From positions 188,002,685 through 188,066,684 of the forward strand of contig CM061914.1 in assembly GCA_031002005.1 (NCBI GenBank): 64,000 bases of DNA, written 5' to 3'. The stretch comes from Vandiemenella viatica. Taxonomy: Eukaryota > Arthropoda > Insecta > Orthoptera > Morabidae. Both the position numbers and the translations under genes were made by a program. Position 1 is the stretch's first letter, and each line of letters opens with the position of its first letter. Shown here piece by piece: positions 44,761 through 55,038 of this stretch. Under the pieces are notes generated by a model. The model worked only from the letters and a program-made list of their open reading frames with translations, was not told the origin of the DNA and ran no database searches.

Positions 44761-44814
44761 CTCACTGGGTGGCACGGCAACAGACCAGCTCTGCAGGAGA
44801 AAACGAGAAGGAGC

Positions 44815-44850
44815 ATTCAGCACGATTGGAATAGATTTTAAAATATGTTA
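44815..44850 (-). promoter_or_regulatory. Conserved 5' block of peptide gene 4 (TTTAAAA)
   Basis: ATTTTAAAATCTATTCCAAT on the minus strand, about 70-80 bases before the ATG, followed by TTTTCTCCTGCAG|AG. Confidence 0.4.
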
Positions 44851-44924
44851 CACAGATACACAATTCGTTATTTATTGTCATTGACAACTTTCCTCTTCTA
44901 CGTCTTCTATGCAAAGTGTCTGAT

Positions 44925-46503
44925 TTTTAAAAACCTTTGAACAGCCAATAACACTGTAAAGATGTATTAAGAACAGACGTCAAGATTAAGACGAAGTTAT
45001 TAAATAATGTTTGACAATCTCTTACAGATTTTCTGCAGATATGGGTTTTAAAAAAATTTAATTGGTGTAATACCGATTTTTTCCACGCAATTTGCTTCAG
45101 AAAAATCGTCGTTAGCCATCTGCTACATATGATCAATAAAATCATGGACAAAAACTGACATTAACAATAACGAGGATAGAGGTTACAACATAATCTTCTC
45201 AGCACAAATTTCTAAGAATGTTTAAATATGAAAAAAGAATACTGTAATTTTAAGATCAAAAAGATACAGAGCTAATGTTGTTTTACTTACGACTTTCTAA
45301 ATCAGAGTACAGAGTATGAAGGCAGAACTTGCAGAGGTTGTGCCAAATAAATAGAAACCGTAGAAGACATAGGCAATAAAAGCGATGATATTAAGATGTT
45401 CGTTGCTATAAATCTTTACATTGTGTTTATATTTACTATTCTTCATGTGACCATAAAACAATTTCGTCATTTCGCATTCTAATGTCTCTGGGAATAGCTA
45501 GCAATCAAAATTTTATTTTGTTGGAACTATAAAAGCAATACTGTTTAAAACAATGAGATAAAGTGAGCAGAATTTTAGCAAATAAGAATTATGATTGCCG
45601 TTCTAGCTTTGTCCACTTTCGGTATAGCTCGTGAATAGTTTTTTTTCGCATTGTCTTTCACCTCAGATAAAGAAAAAAAAAATTGTAGCAGCGTAATTAT
45701 ATTAAGCTGTTAAAGTTCAAATGTACTGTGAGCTCTCGAGTTCATAAACCAAACAAGATGGCAGGGGTTATTACTATTCCCGTACTGTACGATTAATTTA
45801 TGTCTGCTTTGTCTGTTATTTTAAACCAAAACATATAGTTTCCCTGTACTGGAGTTTTTCGTTAAATTAATTTAAAAAAACGAAATGCCTGTATTTATGC
45901 TACATAACAAAATTCTCATCTGCCCTTAGCTACTGATCACGTTGTAACTTCATGAAATTAGAATCTCAAACAGCAAAGTGATCTCCGAATATAATACTCG
46001 CTTTGGAGTAAGACGGAATTTTTGATCGTTCACTCTTCCCTCTGTATATAATTTATTAATCTGTAACGCTGCATGACGTATTAACTACTGACCATATTTT
46101 GACTGTTTAAGATACGGCTTAAAATATCACGTCTACGTCATCGCTTTACCTTAAAGGGATTGAGTAGGAAATTAGTGTCTCATGCAAACAGTAACGTGGA
46201 AAACTGAATCTTCAAGCAGTGTATCGGGTCTCTGAACAAGTGATGAGTGTTCAGCTTCAAAACCCAACAGATCGCAAGAGTCTAGAGTAGCTGTCGAAGT
46301 ATTGTGATCGATAGCACATGTTTCGTTTCTAAGACAATCTTTACTTGATTTTAACTGATGGTAACAAACTTGTAGTTTTAATGACTATGGCGAATGTAGT
46401 AATGAAGAATCTCCGTGAAACATTTAATTACCGTTCGAGATTAATTTGATTAGGTGGAATTCGTGTCTTTAACTTCGAGGACTGAATCATTCGTAACACA
46501 ACG
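44925..46503. repeat. Block D of unit 4, first part
   Basis: Non-coding. It aligns with about 18,480-20,170 and 33,900-35,590 with more differences than those two show to each other. Confidence 0.6.
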
Positions 46504-46506
46504 TAC

Positions 46507-46990
46507 AGGCCCAGTCAAACAGAGCGCGGACTGCGAGCGCGGTCAGAACGCGGCGGTCTGACGGCAGTCCGCCGTAGTTGTAGTGGACGAACAGAGCGCG
46601 GGCAGCTGAAGGGAGGACCAGTGTTGAAGCAATCGTGGACGAAGGAAGGAAGGGGTAGTTCATTTTTTTTTATTTGAGTCTCCTTATTGACGTGTCCAGC
46701 AGTTCATCCGACGAAGAAGAATTGCTTCTTCTGCTCGCTTTAAAAAGTTCACGGCGATAAAGTCAGTTTATACTTCACGAAAGTATCCTGCCACCTAAAC
46801 CATTACCTGATACAGACACGGCCATTCCTCACGTATTTTTAGGCGATGGAAGATAGAAACTACAAACTTATTTAATGCGCCCTTTTGCAAAAACTACAGT
46901 TGTAAATGATGAAGGGGGAAAATATTAAACATCTTTGTAGGGTACGACGTGTAGTAGAAAATACCTTTGGAAGTTTAGCTCAGAAGTGGC

Positions 46991-47050
<60 letters not shown>

Positions 47051-47691
47051 TTGTCCTAAAGAGTTGGATATAGATAGCGCAGTCGAAGCTGTCAAAGCTA
47101 CATGTTAGCTTCACAATTTCGTAACAAGTTACACAAAACAGTTCACTGAAATTGAACTACAAGGTGACACAAAAATAACAAATCAACATGCCAATGCTTT
47201 CTCAACCGCAAGTCAATTGAGAGAAATATCAACTGATGCTGCCTATGCGGTACGGAACCATTTTATAAATTACTTCAACAACGAAAATTCATTTTAATTT
47301 TATCATAATTATACTAATATATTATTGCATCTATGGGTTATGGAAAATAAAAGATGCCGTATAAAATAAATGTATACTTTCTTGTCTGGTTAAGCTTTTC
47401 AGATATTTCATTCCACGTTTTTGCTTTCCTTGCTTGTTTTTGTACTCGGGAATGCCGAGATTCTTATAAAAATGAACATTCTCGAACGCATTGAATGAGA
47501 CATTCTGACTCGTGCACCATTGCCCGCCGCGGACTCTGTGGAATTCACAACCTGCCCGCCGCCCGCCGCGGACTGGGCTTCCGCCGCGCGGTAGGCCGCG
47601 CTCTGTTTGACTAGGCTGATGCAATACTATGTACCACAGAGTCCGCGCGGACTGCCAGCGCGGTCTGCCCGCGTTCTGTTTGACCGGGCCT
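46507..47691. mobile_element. PIF/Harbinger transposon, internally deleted
   Basis: The inverted ends AGGCCCAGTCAAACAGAGCG and, reversed, AGGCCCGGTCAAACAGAACG are flanked by TAC (46,504-46,506; 47,692-47,694), a 3-bp duplication as Harbinger makes. GC-rich CGCGGACTGC repeats lie inside both ends. A second TIR-like copy at about 47,597-47,616 suggests a nested or tandem end. A run of 58 T (46,992-47,049) interrupts the transposase. Confidence 0.8.
46680..46991 (+). pseudogene. Harbinger transposase remnant
   Basis: Fragments in different frames: SSSSDEEELLL near the N terminus, PLPDTDTAIPHVFLGD (an acidic DDE motif region) and RVRRVVENTFGSLAQKW, a hallmark of the Harbinger DDE domain's end. 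Most of the protein is missing. Confidence 0.7.
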
Positions 47692-47694
47692 TAC

Positions 47695-47787
47695 ATCTTG
47701 TAGCAAAACCGATATCAGGTTCCAGTATATCAACGTCGCTTTCTTGCGCAATCTCTGGAGTCCAAAGTACCCCCCCCCCCCCCCCCC

Positions 47788-47830
<43 letters not shown>

Positions 47831-48125
47831 GCGATATACTAGCTACATAATATTCACCCATAATTGCAAACCTCTTTTCTCTAATTTAAAATATTATTTT
47901 TTTTTTACGTATTTTGTCTTGGAATACCAAAAAGTAGCGTATTCAACTCAGAAAATATTAAAATCTGTTTGTTTACATTAATTAAAGTGAACACATATGG
48001 CGACATTGTCGCTCGGTCCCTGTTAGCTGTTGTAAAGCAATAAATCAGTTGGAAAATTTCGGATTCTTTAGGAAGAGGACATCAGCCCTCATCCATACGT
48101 GCCCTTTCCTTTGGAGCATTATTCG
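47695..48125. repeat. Block D of unit 4, end
   Basis: It matches 20,350-20,930 (for example the region before GCTAGCTGTT). It contains a C19-A38 homopolymer junction (47,770-47,826). Confidence 0.6.
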
Positions 48126-48226
48126 GTTTAATGACTGGATATTGTGGGCCATTTCCTCAATTGCAAGTTAATCAATTTTTTATAAAGGTGAATACCACGC
48201 GAATGCTACTGAATTTTGTTTTATTT

Positions 48227-48266
48227 TCGTACGCGTTTCGCTCTATTTCAAGAGCATCATCAGCGA
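48227..48266 (-). ncRNA. Hammerhead-ribozyme-like motif
   Basis: The minus strand has the core CTGATGA, then stem II GCTCT/AGAGC with loop TGAAAT, then GAAA, then ACGCGTA with a possible two-pair stem III, and CGA that can pair with TCG before the core (stem I). All invariant core bases are present in order. Minimal hammerheads of this layout are known from Penelope-like elements. Stems I and III are very short, so activity might need dimers. Confidence 0.6.
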
Positions 48267-48695
48267 CATCTGTTTGGTATTTATTCATTGATTTAGTTAC
48301 ATTTGGTTTACAAAACAATATAAAGTTGAGGTGAAATTAAATTTACTTACATATTACTTTTTTCTCATGATCAGGGTTAGCTTCTCTGTGTAGGTTTTGT
48401 AGAATTTGCTGAAGGTATGAAGCACTACACTGCACCGACCAAATTTCACATTAACACTATTATTTACCGTTTTCAAAACATGAGAGCCCCAGTTAGCTCT
48501 GAGCCATCGAACTGTGCGGATCGCTTCCTTGTTTACGCGCGTGCCGTTCCAAGTGGTGTGAGCTAGCTATTGGATTTCGTGGCAACACAGCTGTAGTGCT
48601 ACTTCAATCTCAAGTTACCGTTGCGGATTAACAACACAACAGGTGGAAGATAGTGAGTGAATAGTGAAAGAGGTGTAAGTCCGCGGGCTTACAAA

Positions 48696-48854
48696 ATGCA
48701 GGAGGACTCGGAGGGAGGTACAACAGAGGAGACGGCCGAAGCTATCGCCTCGGCCCTACAAGCGTGCTATGCGCCGATCGAAGTCGATCCCGTAAGTACG
48801 CCGCCCATTGCCCATCCAGATCCTGATAAGACAACAGTCATCAAGAAGCGTTAG
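48696..48854 (+). CDS. Small open frame in GC-rich segment, possible first exon or ORF1 start
   Basis: 52 codons from an ATG in good context (ACAAAATGC): MQEDSEGGTTEETAEAIASA and on to a Pro-rich end. The peptide is acidic, with no motif recognised. A GTAAGT at 48,791 could be a splice donor. CpG content is higher than in surrounding DNA. It could be a retroelement 5' end. Low confidence that it is expressed. Confidence 0.25.
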   Translation: MQEDSEGGTTEETAEAIASALQACYAPIEVDPVSTPPIAHPDPDKTTVIKKR

Positions 48855-49943
48855 CTACTTGCGTATGCCGACTTAGAACAGAATTGTTGCATAACTACCA
48901 GATATGAAGGAACCCCAACTGGAGAAATTGACCTAAATATGAATATCGGAATGCACAGTCAGATCGCTTGGTCGTAATAAGTTACCATTTTAGTTCAGCG
49001 TCTGATGTCTGCAGTGTTCGCAGATGACCCACGGTATGTGAGACTTGTCTCACAAGGCGGCTACAGGCACGTCCTAGTGGTAATGCGTATCATCGCATTA
49101 CTGGCTGTGTCGCCGTGCGGAAGCCACTCCATCGAGCCGGCAACGTCAGATTTCCGACACCAGGAGTCGGACTCAGCAGTTAGCTACTTTCGGAGTCCAC
49201 CACAGAATAGACTAGCATAGAATGAAGCTCGTCGCTCTTCGATCAGCGAGGAAATTTTTGGCTCCGCCCCTTGCAGTCTCAAAGATCACATTTGACAGAA
49301 AATTCCCAGGATTTTAAGTATGATCATTTGGACTGTATCTTCAGGTTGGCACCTAATGTCACGTGATATCCCCGATATCTTATTTGCCCCGGGGATATCA
49401 CAGAGGTCGGACACATTCGGCTAAGTTCGGGGACGACCCTGTGCTCGCGTGGCAGGCATTTCCCGCCAGGTGAGCGACCTTGTTGACCGCCCATCCCCAG
49501 GGAGCAGAATGTGTCGTCCGGCAAAACCCTTTATCCGCGACTTCCTGTCGCCGTGGTTCGGGAAGACCACGATTAGCTTCAAGCCTACACAGCCCAATAA
49601 TTCTCTACATGTTCACCATTGCATTACAGTCCGCACTTGAAATCTTGCGTACTTTAGGAAATTACAAAAAAAAAAAAAAAAAAAAAAAAACTATTTTGGG
49701 GGTCGCCCAAGATTTATTTAAATTACTCTAACATTATGATTTATATAATAAAAATTGCACATTAGAATGTGGCGACAGCGCGTCACGTTAAAACCTATGT
49801 AAACAAACGTTCTGTATGATAATTCATAACTATTATGTAAATATAAGTCATATTATTCTTTATATATACAATAATGTCGTTATATGTAAAAAAAAAAAAC
49901 ATTATTTTCAAATTATAACTAATCGCATATTACAGAAAAACAT

Positions 49944-49987
49944 CGTACGCTGAAGATACCTCAACGATAGGCGAAACGCGTACGAAA
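49944..49987 (+). ncRNA. Second hammerhead-like motif, weaker
   Basis: CTGAAGA (position 7 of the hammerhead core may vary), stem II CCT/AGG of only three pairs, then GAAACGCGTACG identical to the motif at 48,227. Pairing of stem I is limited. Confidence 0.4.
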
Positions 49988-50084
49988 AATAAAGAATATC
50001 CAACAACAGTCGTATTGGCGTATTTACTAAATAATAATTATTAGTTTAACGAGCAACTGTGGAAGAAATTGCCTACAATAATCA

Positions 50085-50457
50085 CATATTTACGCTAAAG
50101 ACAATTTTGAGCACTCGTCAGACCAACACTGATTCGCTCCTCAAGCGGGAACTGTTTTGTCTGCAAAACCGAGTGGCAACTCTGAATAGCAGTGGGGGTC
50201 GAGGGTGCGTCCCACCTATCCCAATGCCTAACCTCCTGAGTGTCGGAAGGGATTTACGTGATATGGCAGTAAGTGTCCATGGGATATTTTGAGGAACCGT
50301 CCCGGCATTCGCCGAAAGCGACATGGGAAAAACATGGAAGTCCCAGATCAAGTTGCTGGAGCGGGTTTTCGATACCTATTCCTGTCGGATTCTAGGTTTT
50401 CTCACTCTATAGATCATTCCTATTCCACTCCCCAATCGCTAGTGGAAAAAGTGAGTG
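50085..50457. repeat. Block F of unit 5, first part
   Basis: It matches 42,390-42,790. It breaks exactly where the poly(T)-starting insertion begins. Confidence 0.6.
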
Positions 50458-50838
50458 TATTTTTTTTTACTATTTTTTTTACTATTTTTTTTTTAGTATC
50501 TTTTATTTCACTGGCTGAGGGCCAGCGTGAGCTCTTTTTGGCCTCTGGGTTTTAACATATATTTTATTTTCTAATATTTATTTTACATCATTTTACATAC
50601 ATTTCCTTATGTTATAATGACTTTCTTATTTCTACGTACTATGCTATATATCTACTTGTTTATATGTCTACCTATTTACATTGTTACATATTTACATCTT
50701 TCCATTTGGATTGCTAATATTTAGTATTTTCATCTTACTAATGCCTATGTACTTAATATCTATTTATTTATGTTAATTTCCTTGACTCTAAAGTGTTGTT
50801 GTTTTCTAGGTTTCAGACAGCTTTACCTTATACATATA
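50458..50838 (-). mobile_element. Retroelement 3' end, minus orientation, unclassified
   Basis: It starts with interrupted poly(T) (50,458-50,496), as a reversed poly(A) tail. The remainder is T-rich with no coding content, and it ends beside the MITE at 50,841. Confidence 0.35.
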
Positions 50839-51281
50839 TACAGGGTGTTACAAAAAGGTACGGCCAAACTTTCAGGAAACATTCCTCACACACAAACAAA
50901 GAAAATATGTTATGTGGACATGTGTCCGGAAACGCTTACTTTCCATGTTAGAGCTTATATTGTGAACGGCTGTGATACAATACGCCATTCTCCAGGGCTG
51001 CATCAGCGCATCAGGGATTTCATGCGACGGAGGGTGGATGCATGTATCCTCGCTAACGGAGGACATTTTGAACATTTCCTGTAACAAAATGTTTGAAGTC
51101 ACGCTGGTACGTTCTGTTGCTATGTGTTTCCATTCCATGTTTAATGTGATTTGTAGAGAAGTAATAAAATGAGCTCTAACATGGAAAGTAAGCGTTTCCG
51201 GACACATGTCCACATAACATATTTTCTTTGTTTGTGTGTGAGGAATGTTTCCTGAAAGTTTGGCCGTACCTTTTTGTAACA

Positions 51282-53454
51282 AATAGGCCCGAACTATTCA
51301 CGGATATTTCTACCACCGCAGGAATAAGTGATCACAAAGCTGTAATTGCTACAGTAAAACTAACAACCACGCGTAGAAAGAGAAAAGAGAGGAGGCTTCA
51401 AAAGAGTGTTTTAGAGCGTATTTGAGGCATAATTACCACACCTTCTTAGTAGCAGGAGGCACCGTTGAAGAGAGGTGGCATCGATTCCTACATATACTCG
51501 GGGATGGTATGAACTTGCATATACCGAAATGGACAATCAGGGAAGAGAACGATCCCCCATGGTACACACGGGAGGTTAAAAGGTTACTCAAGAAGCAAAG
51601 GAAGATACATGCACGATCAAAAAGGACGATGCATCGGACTGATTTAGATAAGTTAGAGGAGATAAGGGGACGTGTTAAGAATGCGATGCGTGAGGCATTT
51701 AATAACTTTTGTGAAAATTCTCTCTGTAAGAGCCTCATTGAAAACCCTAAGAAATTTTGGTCGTATGTAAAAAAAGTTAGTTGTAGTGGGAAAAATAAGC
51801 CAGTTCTAATAAAAGACGGACGGGAGGTTGAAGACAGCCGCGGCAAGGCTACCTTATTTAACACCGAATTCAAATATTCATTCACGCAAGAAAACATGGA
51901 AAACATCCCCACTTTACCACATCGTGTGGAATTAGAGATGGATCCGATAGAAATTGATAGCGTAGGAATTGTAAAGCAATTAAAACTCCTGAAGTGGGGT
52001 AAAGCGCCGGGTCCCGATGGTATACCGGTAAGAGTATTTTCTGAATACGCAGAGGATATTGAACCATTTCTGTCAGATATATTCCGTAAATCACTAGAAG
52101 AGAGAAAAGTACCTTCTAGCTGGAAAATATCCCAGGTAATTCCCGTTTTTAAGAAAGGAGATCGGAGTGATCCTAGGAATTATCGATCCATATCTCTAAC
52201 ATCGGTCTGCAGCAGAATTCTGGAACATGTTATATGCTCGAACATAATGAAGTTTCTAGATGAGAACGAGTTACTTACACCGTGTCAACACGGATTTCGG
52301 AAGAAGGGATCGTGTGAAACACAATTGGCCCTATTAGCCCATAGTGAAAGTTATCGATGCAGGTTCGCAAGTTGATGCAGTTTTTTTTGATTTTCAGAAA
52401 GCTTTTGATTCTGTGCCACACAACCGACTTTTAGCGAAGATTCGAGCTTACGGTATTTCGGCTCAGATTTGCGAGTGGATACGTGATTTTCTAACTGGTC
52501 GATCACAATATGTCGTTGTTGACGGGGAAGCCTCTTCTAAGATAAATGTTACTTCGGGCGTTCCTCAAGGAAGTGTAATAGGTCCACTTCTTTTCTTAAA
52601 ATTTATAAACGATCTAGGTGACAACGTCAAATGCTGGTTGCGATTGTTTGCCGACGATGCGGTTATCTATAGGGAAATAAGGTGCTCCGACGATTGCTTA
52701 GAAATTCAGCGTGATTTGGATGCTATTTTCGATTGGTGCCGTAAATGGCAGCTTACACTTAATTGCAAAAAGTGCAAGGCAATGCGGATAAGTAACAAGA
52801 AGACTCAGGTTGTTCACGAGTACAAAATAAACAATTCACCTGTTGACACGGTTGATTCCTTGAAGTATCTGGGGGTGACAGTACAAAGCAACATGAAATG
52901 GGACATGCACATAACTACCGTCGTAGGCAAGGCTAATTCTAAATTACGATTCATAGGTCGTATTTTGAGGAATTGTAGTGCTCAAACAAAGGAGATAGCG
53001 TATAACACACTAGTGCGTCCGCATCTGGATTACTGTTGTGGGGTTTGGGATCCGTATCGCAAGGTTCTGATTGACTCAGTTGAGAGGGTGCAGAGGAGAG
53101 CCGCTAGATTCGTGACTTGTTGTTACAGCCATTATGAAAGCGTCACAGAATTGATGCATAGATTGGGCTGGGATAGTTTGGAAGAAAGACGACGTAGCTT
53201 GCGTTCGAATTTATTGGAGAATATGCGAAAAAATTTAAAATTCGATTGCAATGAAATACTTCTTCCGCCAACCTATTTAGGTCGCAATGACCGGAGGGAT
53301 AAGATTAGAGAAATAAGATGCCGTACTGATACTTATATGTATTCCTTCTTTCCTCGCACTATTCGGGAGTGGAATGGGCGGGTTTAGGATTGGTGCTTAG
53401 CAGCCTCTGCCACCCACAATGTTTGTGATTTGCAGAGTATGGATGTAGATGTAG
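51282..53454 (+). mobile_element. LINE of the TGTAGATG-tailed family, longest copy in the window
   Basis: It begins in the last part of the endonuclease domain (ISDHKAVIATVKL) and runs through the whole RT to the 3' UTR, ending GGATGTAGATGTAG. It lacks most of the endonuclease, so it is 5'-truncated. It serves as the reference for the fragments at 16,943, 21,010 and 21,528. Confidence 0.88.
51288..53387 (+). pseudogene. LINE ORF2 fragment: endonuclease end plus reverse transcriptase
   Basis: Three frames. Piece one ends at a TGA (51,423-51,425). Piece two (51,422-52,375) has the RT fingers: KAPGPDGIPVRVF, VIPVFKKGDRSDPRNYRSI and GFRKKGSCETQLAL. A short deletion near 52,340 shifts the frame; piece three (from about 52,344) has DFQKAFDSVPH, GVPQGSVIGPLLF, the catalytic FADDAVIYRE at about 52,647-52,676, and the thumb VQRRAARFVT. 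It ends REWNGRV. RT catalytic residues are intact but the frames are not. Confidence 0.85.
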
Positions 53455-53462
53455 ACCCTGTA

Positions 53463-53670
53463 TATACATAGAATGGAATCGGTTATGGCCCTGTTTTCTG
53501 TTAATGTCTCAGACATTCCTAGATATTAATTTTCCTGATAGTAATATGTGTTTCATGTCATCCTCAAATAGGTCAGTCGTGAATTTATCATTTAACTTCT
53601 GCCGAGACCAAAGCCTTCAGTGTTCGAGACCTTCCGAACCTACCTCCTTCAACGTCGCACTTATGAGTTT
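53463..53670. repeat. Block F of unit 5, second part
   Basis: It resumes the match to 42,795-42,990 (for example AATATGTGTTT and GTCAGTCGTGAATTT). Confidence 0.6.
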
Positions 53671-53671
53671 C

Positions 53672-53925
53672 CTACCGAGCGTGGTGGTTCAGGGGTAACA
53701 TTCTAGCCTAGCATTCGGGTGGATGCGGGTTCGAATCCCCGTCCGGGCATCCAGGATTATGGTTTTCCATGCTTTCCCTATATCATTTCAGGCGATTACT
53801 GGGATGCTTCCTGCAAAAGATCATGGGCGAATTTCATCCCGTTCCTAGAATCACAATCCCTTCCCGCCGCCAAGGACTTCGACGCCCAGGAGGCGTAAAG
53901 CCATAAGTAAAAATAAAAAATAAAA
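53672..53925 (+). mobile_element. tRNA-derived SINE (family S1), unit 5
   Basis: A good head: ACCGAGCGTGGTGGTTCAGG (A-box) and GGTTCGAATCCCCGTCC (B-box), then the body and an A-rich end. Confidence 0.85.
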
Positions 53926-53937
53926 AAAAATCCTTCC

Positions 53938-54600
53938 GGCTATATGTTCCTGTCACGAATCGGCCGGCTCTTCTTTGGATCTTATCCAATGCCTCCTCTA
54001 ACCCCTTGTAAGGGGGTGAAGCGCAATATTCATCAATAAAGCAGGACGTAAATTTCAGACTGTTAACAACGGATTGTCAAACAAGTGTGTATAAGTTTTC
54101 GACAGTGCCAAAACTGTAAATTAATAGTGTATAAGTGTTATTTAACTATCTTATAGTGATGTCACAGAATCAATAATACAATTGTTTCACACTAATCAAA
54201 CTTTGTATTAAATTAGTATTAAAATTCAAAATTGATATAGTGCAGCAAAACTAACGCTCCATTTGAAATATCTACGAAGAATTTCTCTGGTCCCCTGAAG
54301 GCTGGAAGTAGGTAATCAGATGTCATGTGATGGATGGTTTGTTCTATGCCAACACTGTAGAAACTCGGTGACTCTCTCATTTCTCACGTGTGAAGAGGTG
54401 AAGCAAATCTGCCGTGGCCAGACCTGAATCTGATGAAAGTTGCCCAGGTCTTGCGGGGAAGGTTGATTGGGAGTGCCATTCTGGTGGGGCTGAGGCTATC
54501 CACTCCAATCACCATGCTTCTCTCCCGTTAAAATTGTTATGTATATATTGTTTTGCAGTTTTTACGCTTGGTCATCCCGATTTAAGTCTCTGAAATTGGG
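53938..54600 (-). mobile_element. LINE thumb scrap plus block A of unit 5
   Basis: The minus strand reads KIQRRAGRFVTG at about 53,945-53,985, then block A remains to 54,600, with the region matching 14,150-14,280 at about 54,470-54,600. Heavily decayed. Confidence 0.6.
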
Positions 54601-54885
54601 TTTCCGTGTCGGTCAGCCAGTACAGTACAGTGGAGTGGACTTGATACATCCACTAATTATCCGCATTGTCTGGTTCAAACCTATGTCGATCTTTTTGGTG
54701 TGGGTGCTGTTCATCCAGACAGATGAGCAGTACTCAGCTGCAGAATACACAAGGCTCAGTGCCGAGGTGCGAAGTGTGGAGAAGGATGCTCCCAAGAAGT
54801 TGCCTGATAACTTCTGCGGAATATTATTTCTAGTTCTTAGCTTTGCTGCAAGACTAGTGTTAGGTGGTGTAGCCACATAAATAAA
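54601..54885 (-). mobile_element. Block B of unit 5: LINE RT thumb fragment
   Basis: The best-preserved reading of this block: LRTSALSLVYSAAEYCSSVW and KIDIGLNQTMRIISGCIKST in one open frame (54,613-54,876), typical of a jockey-like RT. Confidence 0.75.
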
Positions 54886-54914
54886 AACAAAATAATTCTC
54901 CCACTGGTATGTGC

Positions 54915-54920
54915 TTTATT
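54915..54920 (-). terminator. Polyadenylation signal of peptide gene 5
   Basis: AATAAA on the minus strand, about 119 bases past the stop, in conserved context. Confidence 0.65.
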
Positions 54921-55038
54921 GAGATATTTTAGTTGGATACAGTTTAATAACAAGCACAAGCTTCATGAGAAATTCTTTGATAACGTGATAATCTAATTGA
55001 AAGGTATTCTGTTTTTCAATTAATCTTATCAAGAAGCT

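Larger units (their letters stand above)
48126..50084. other. Insertion in unit 4/5 border: hammerhead-bearing repeats and unassigned sequence
   Basis: It has no counterpart in other units. The ends carry hammerhead-like motifs in opposite orientations. The middle is GC-richer (about 48,480-48,860 and 49,000-49,560) and holds a small open frame at 48,696. A poly(A) of about 25 sits at 49,666-49,690. It may be one or more Penelope-like or retrozyme-type elements; no GIY-YIG or RT is recognised. Confidence 0.35.
50841..53460. mobile_element. Mariner-type MITE with about 125-bp TIRs, carrying a LINE in its right TIR
   Basis: The left TIR begins CAGGGTGTTACAAAAAGGTA after TA (50,839-50,840). The right TIR is its inverse, running from about 51,165 to 51,281 and, after the LINE, completed by ACCCTG at 53,455-53,460 followed by TA. 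Without the LINE the MITE is about 447 bp. It has no transposase. Confidence 0.88.
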
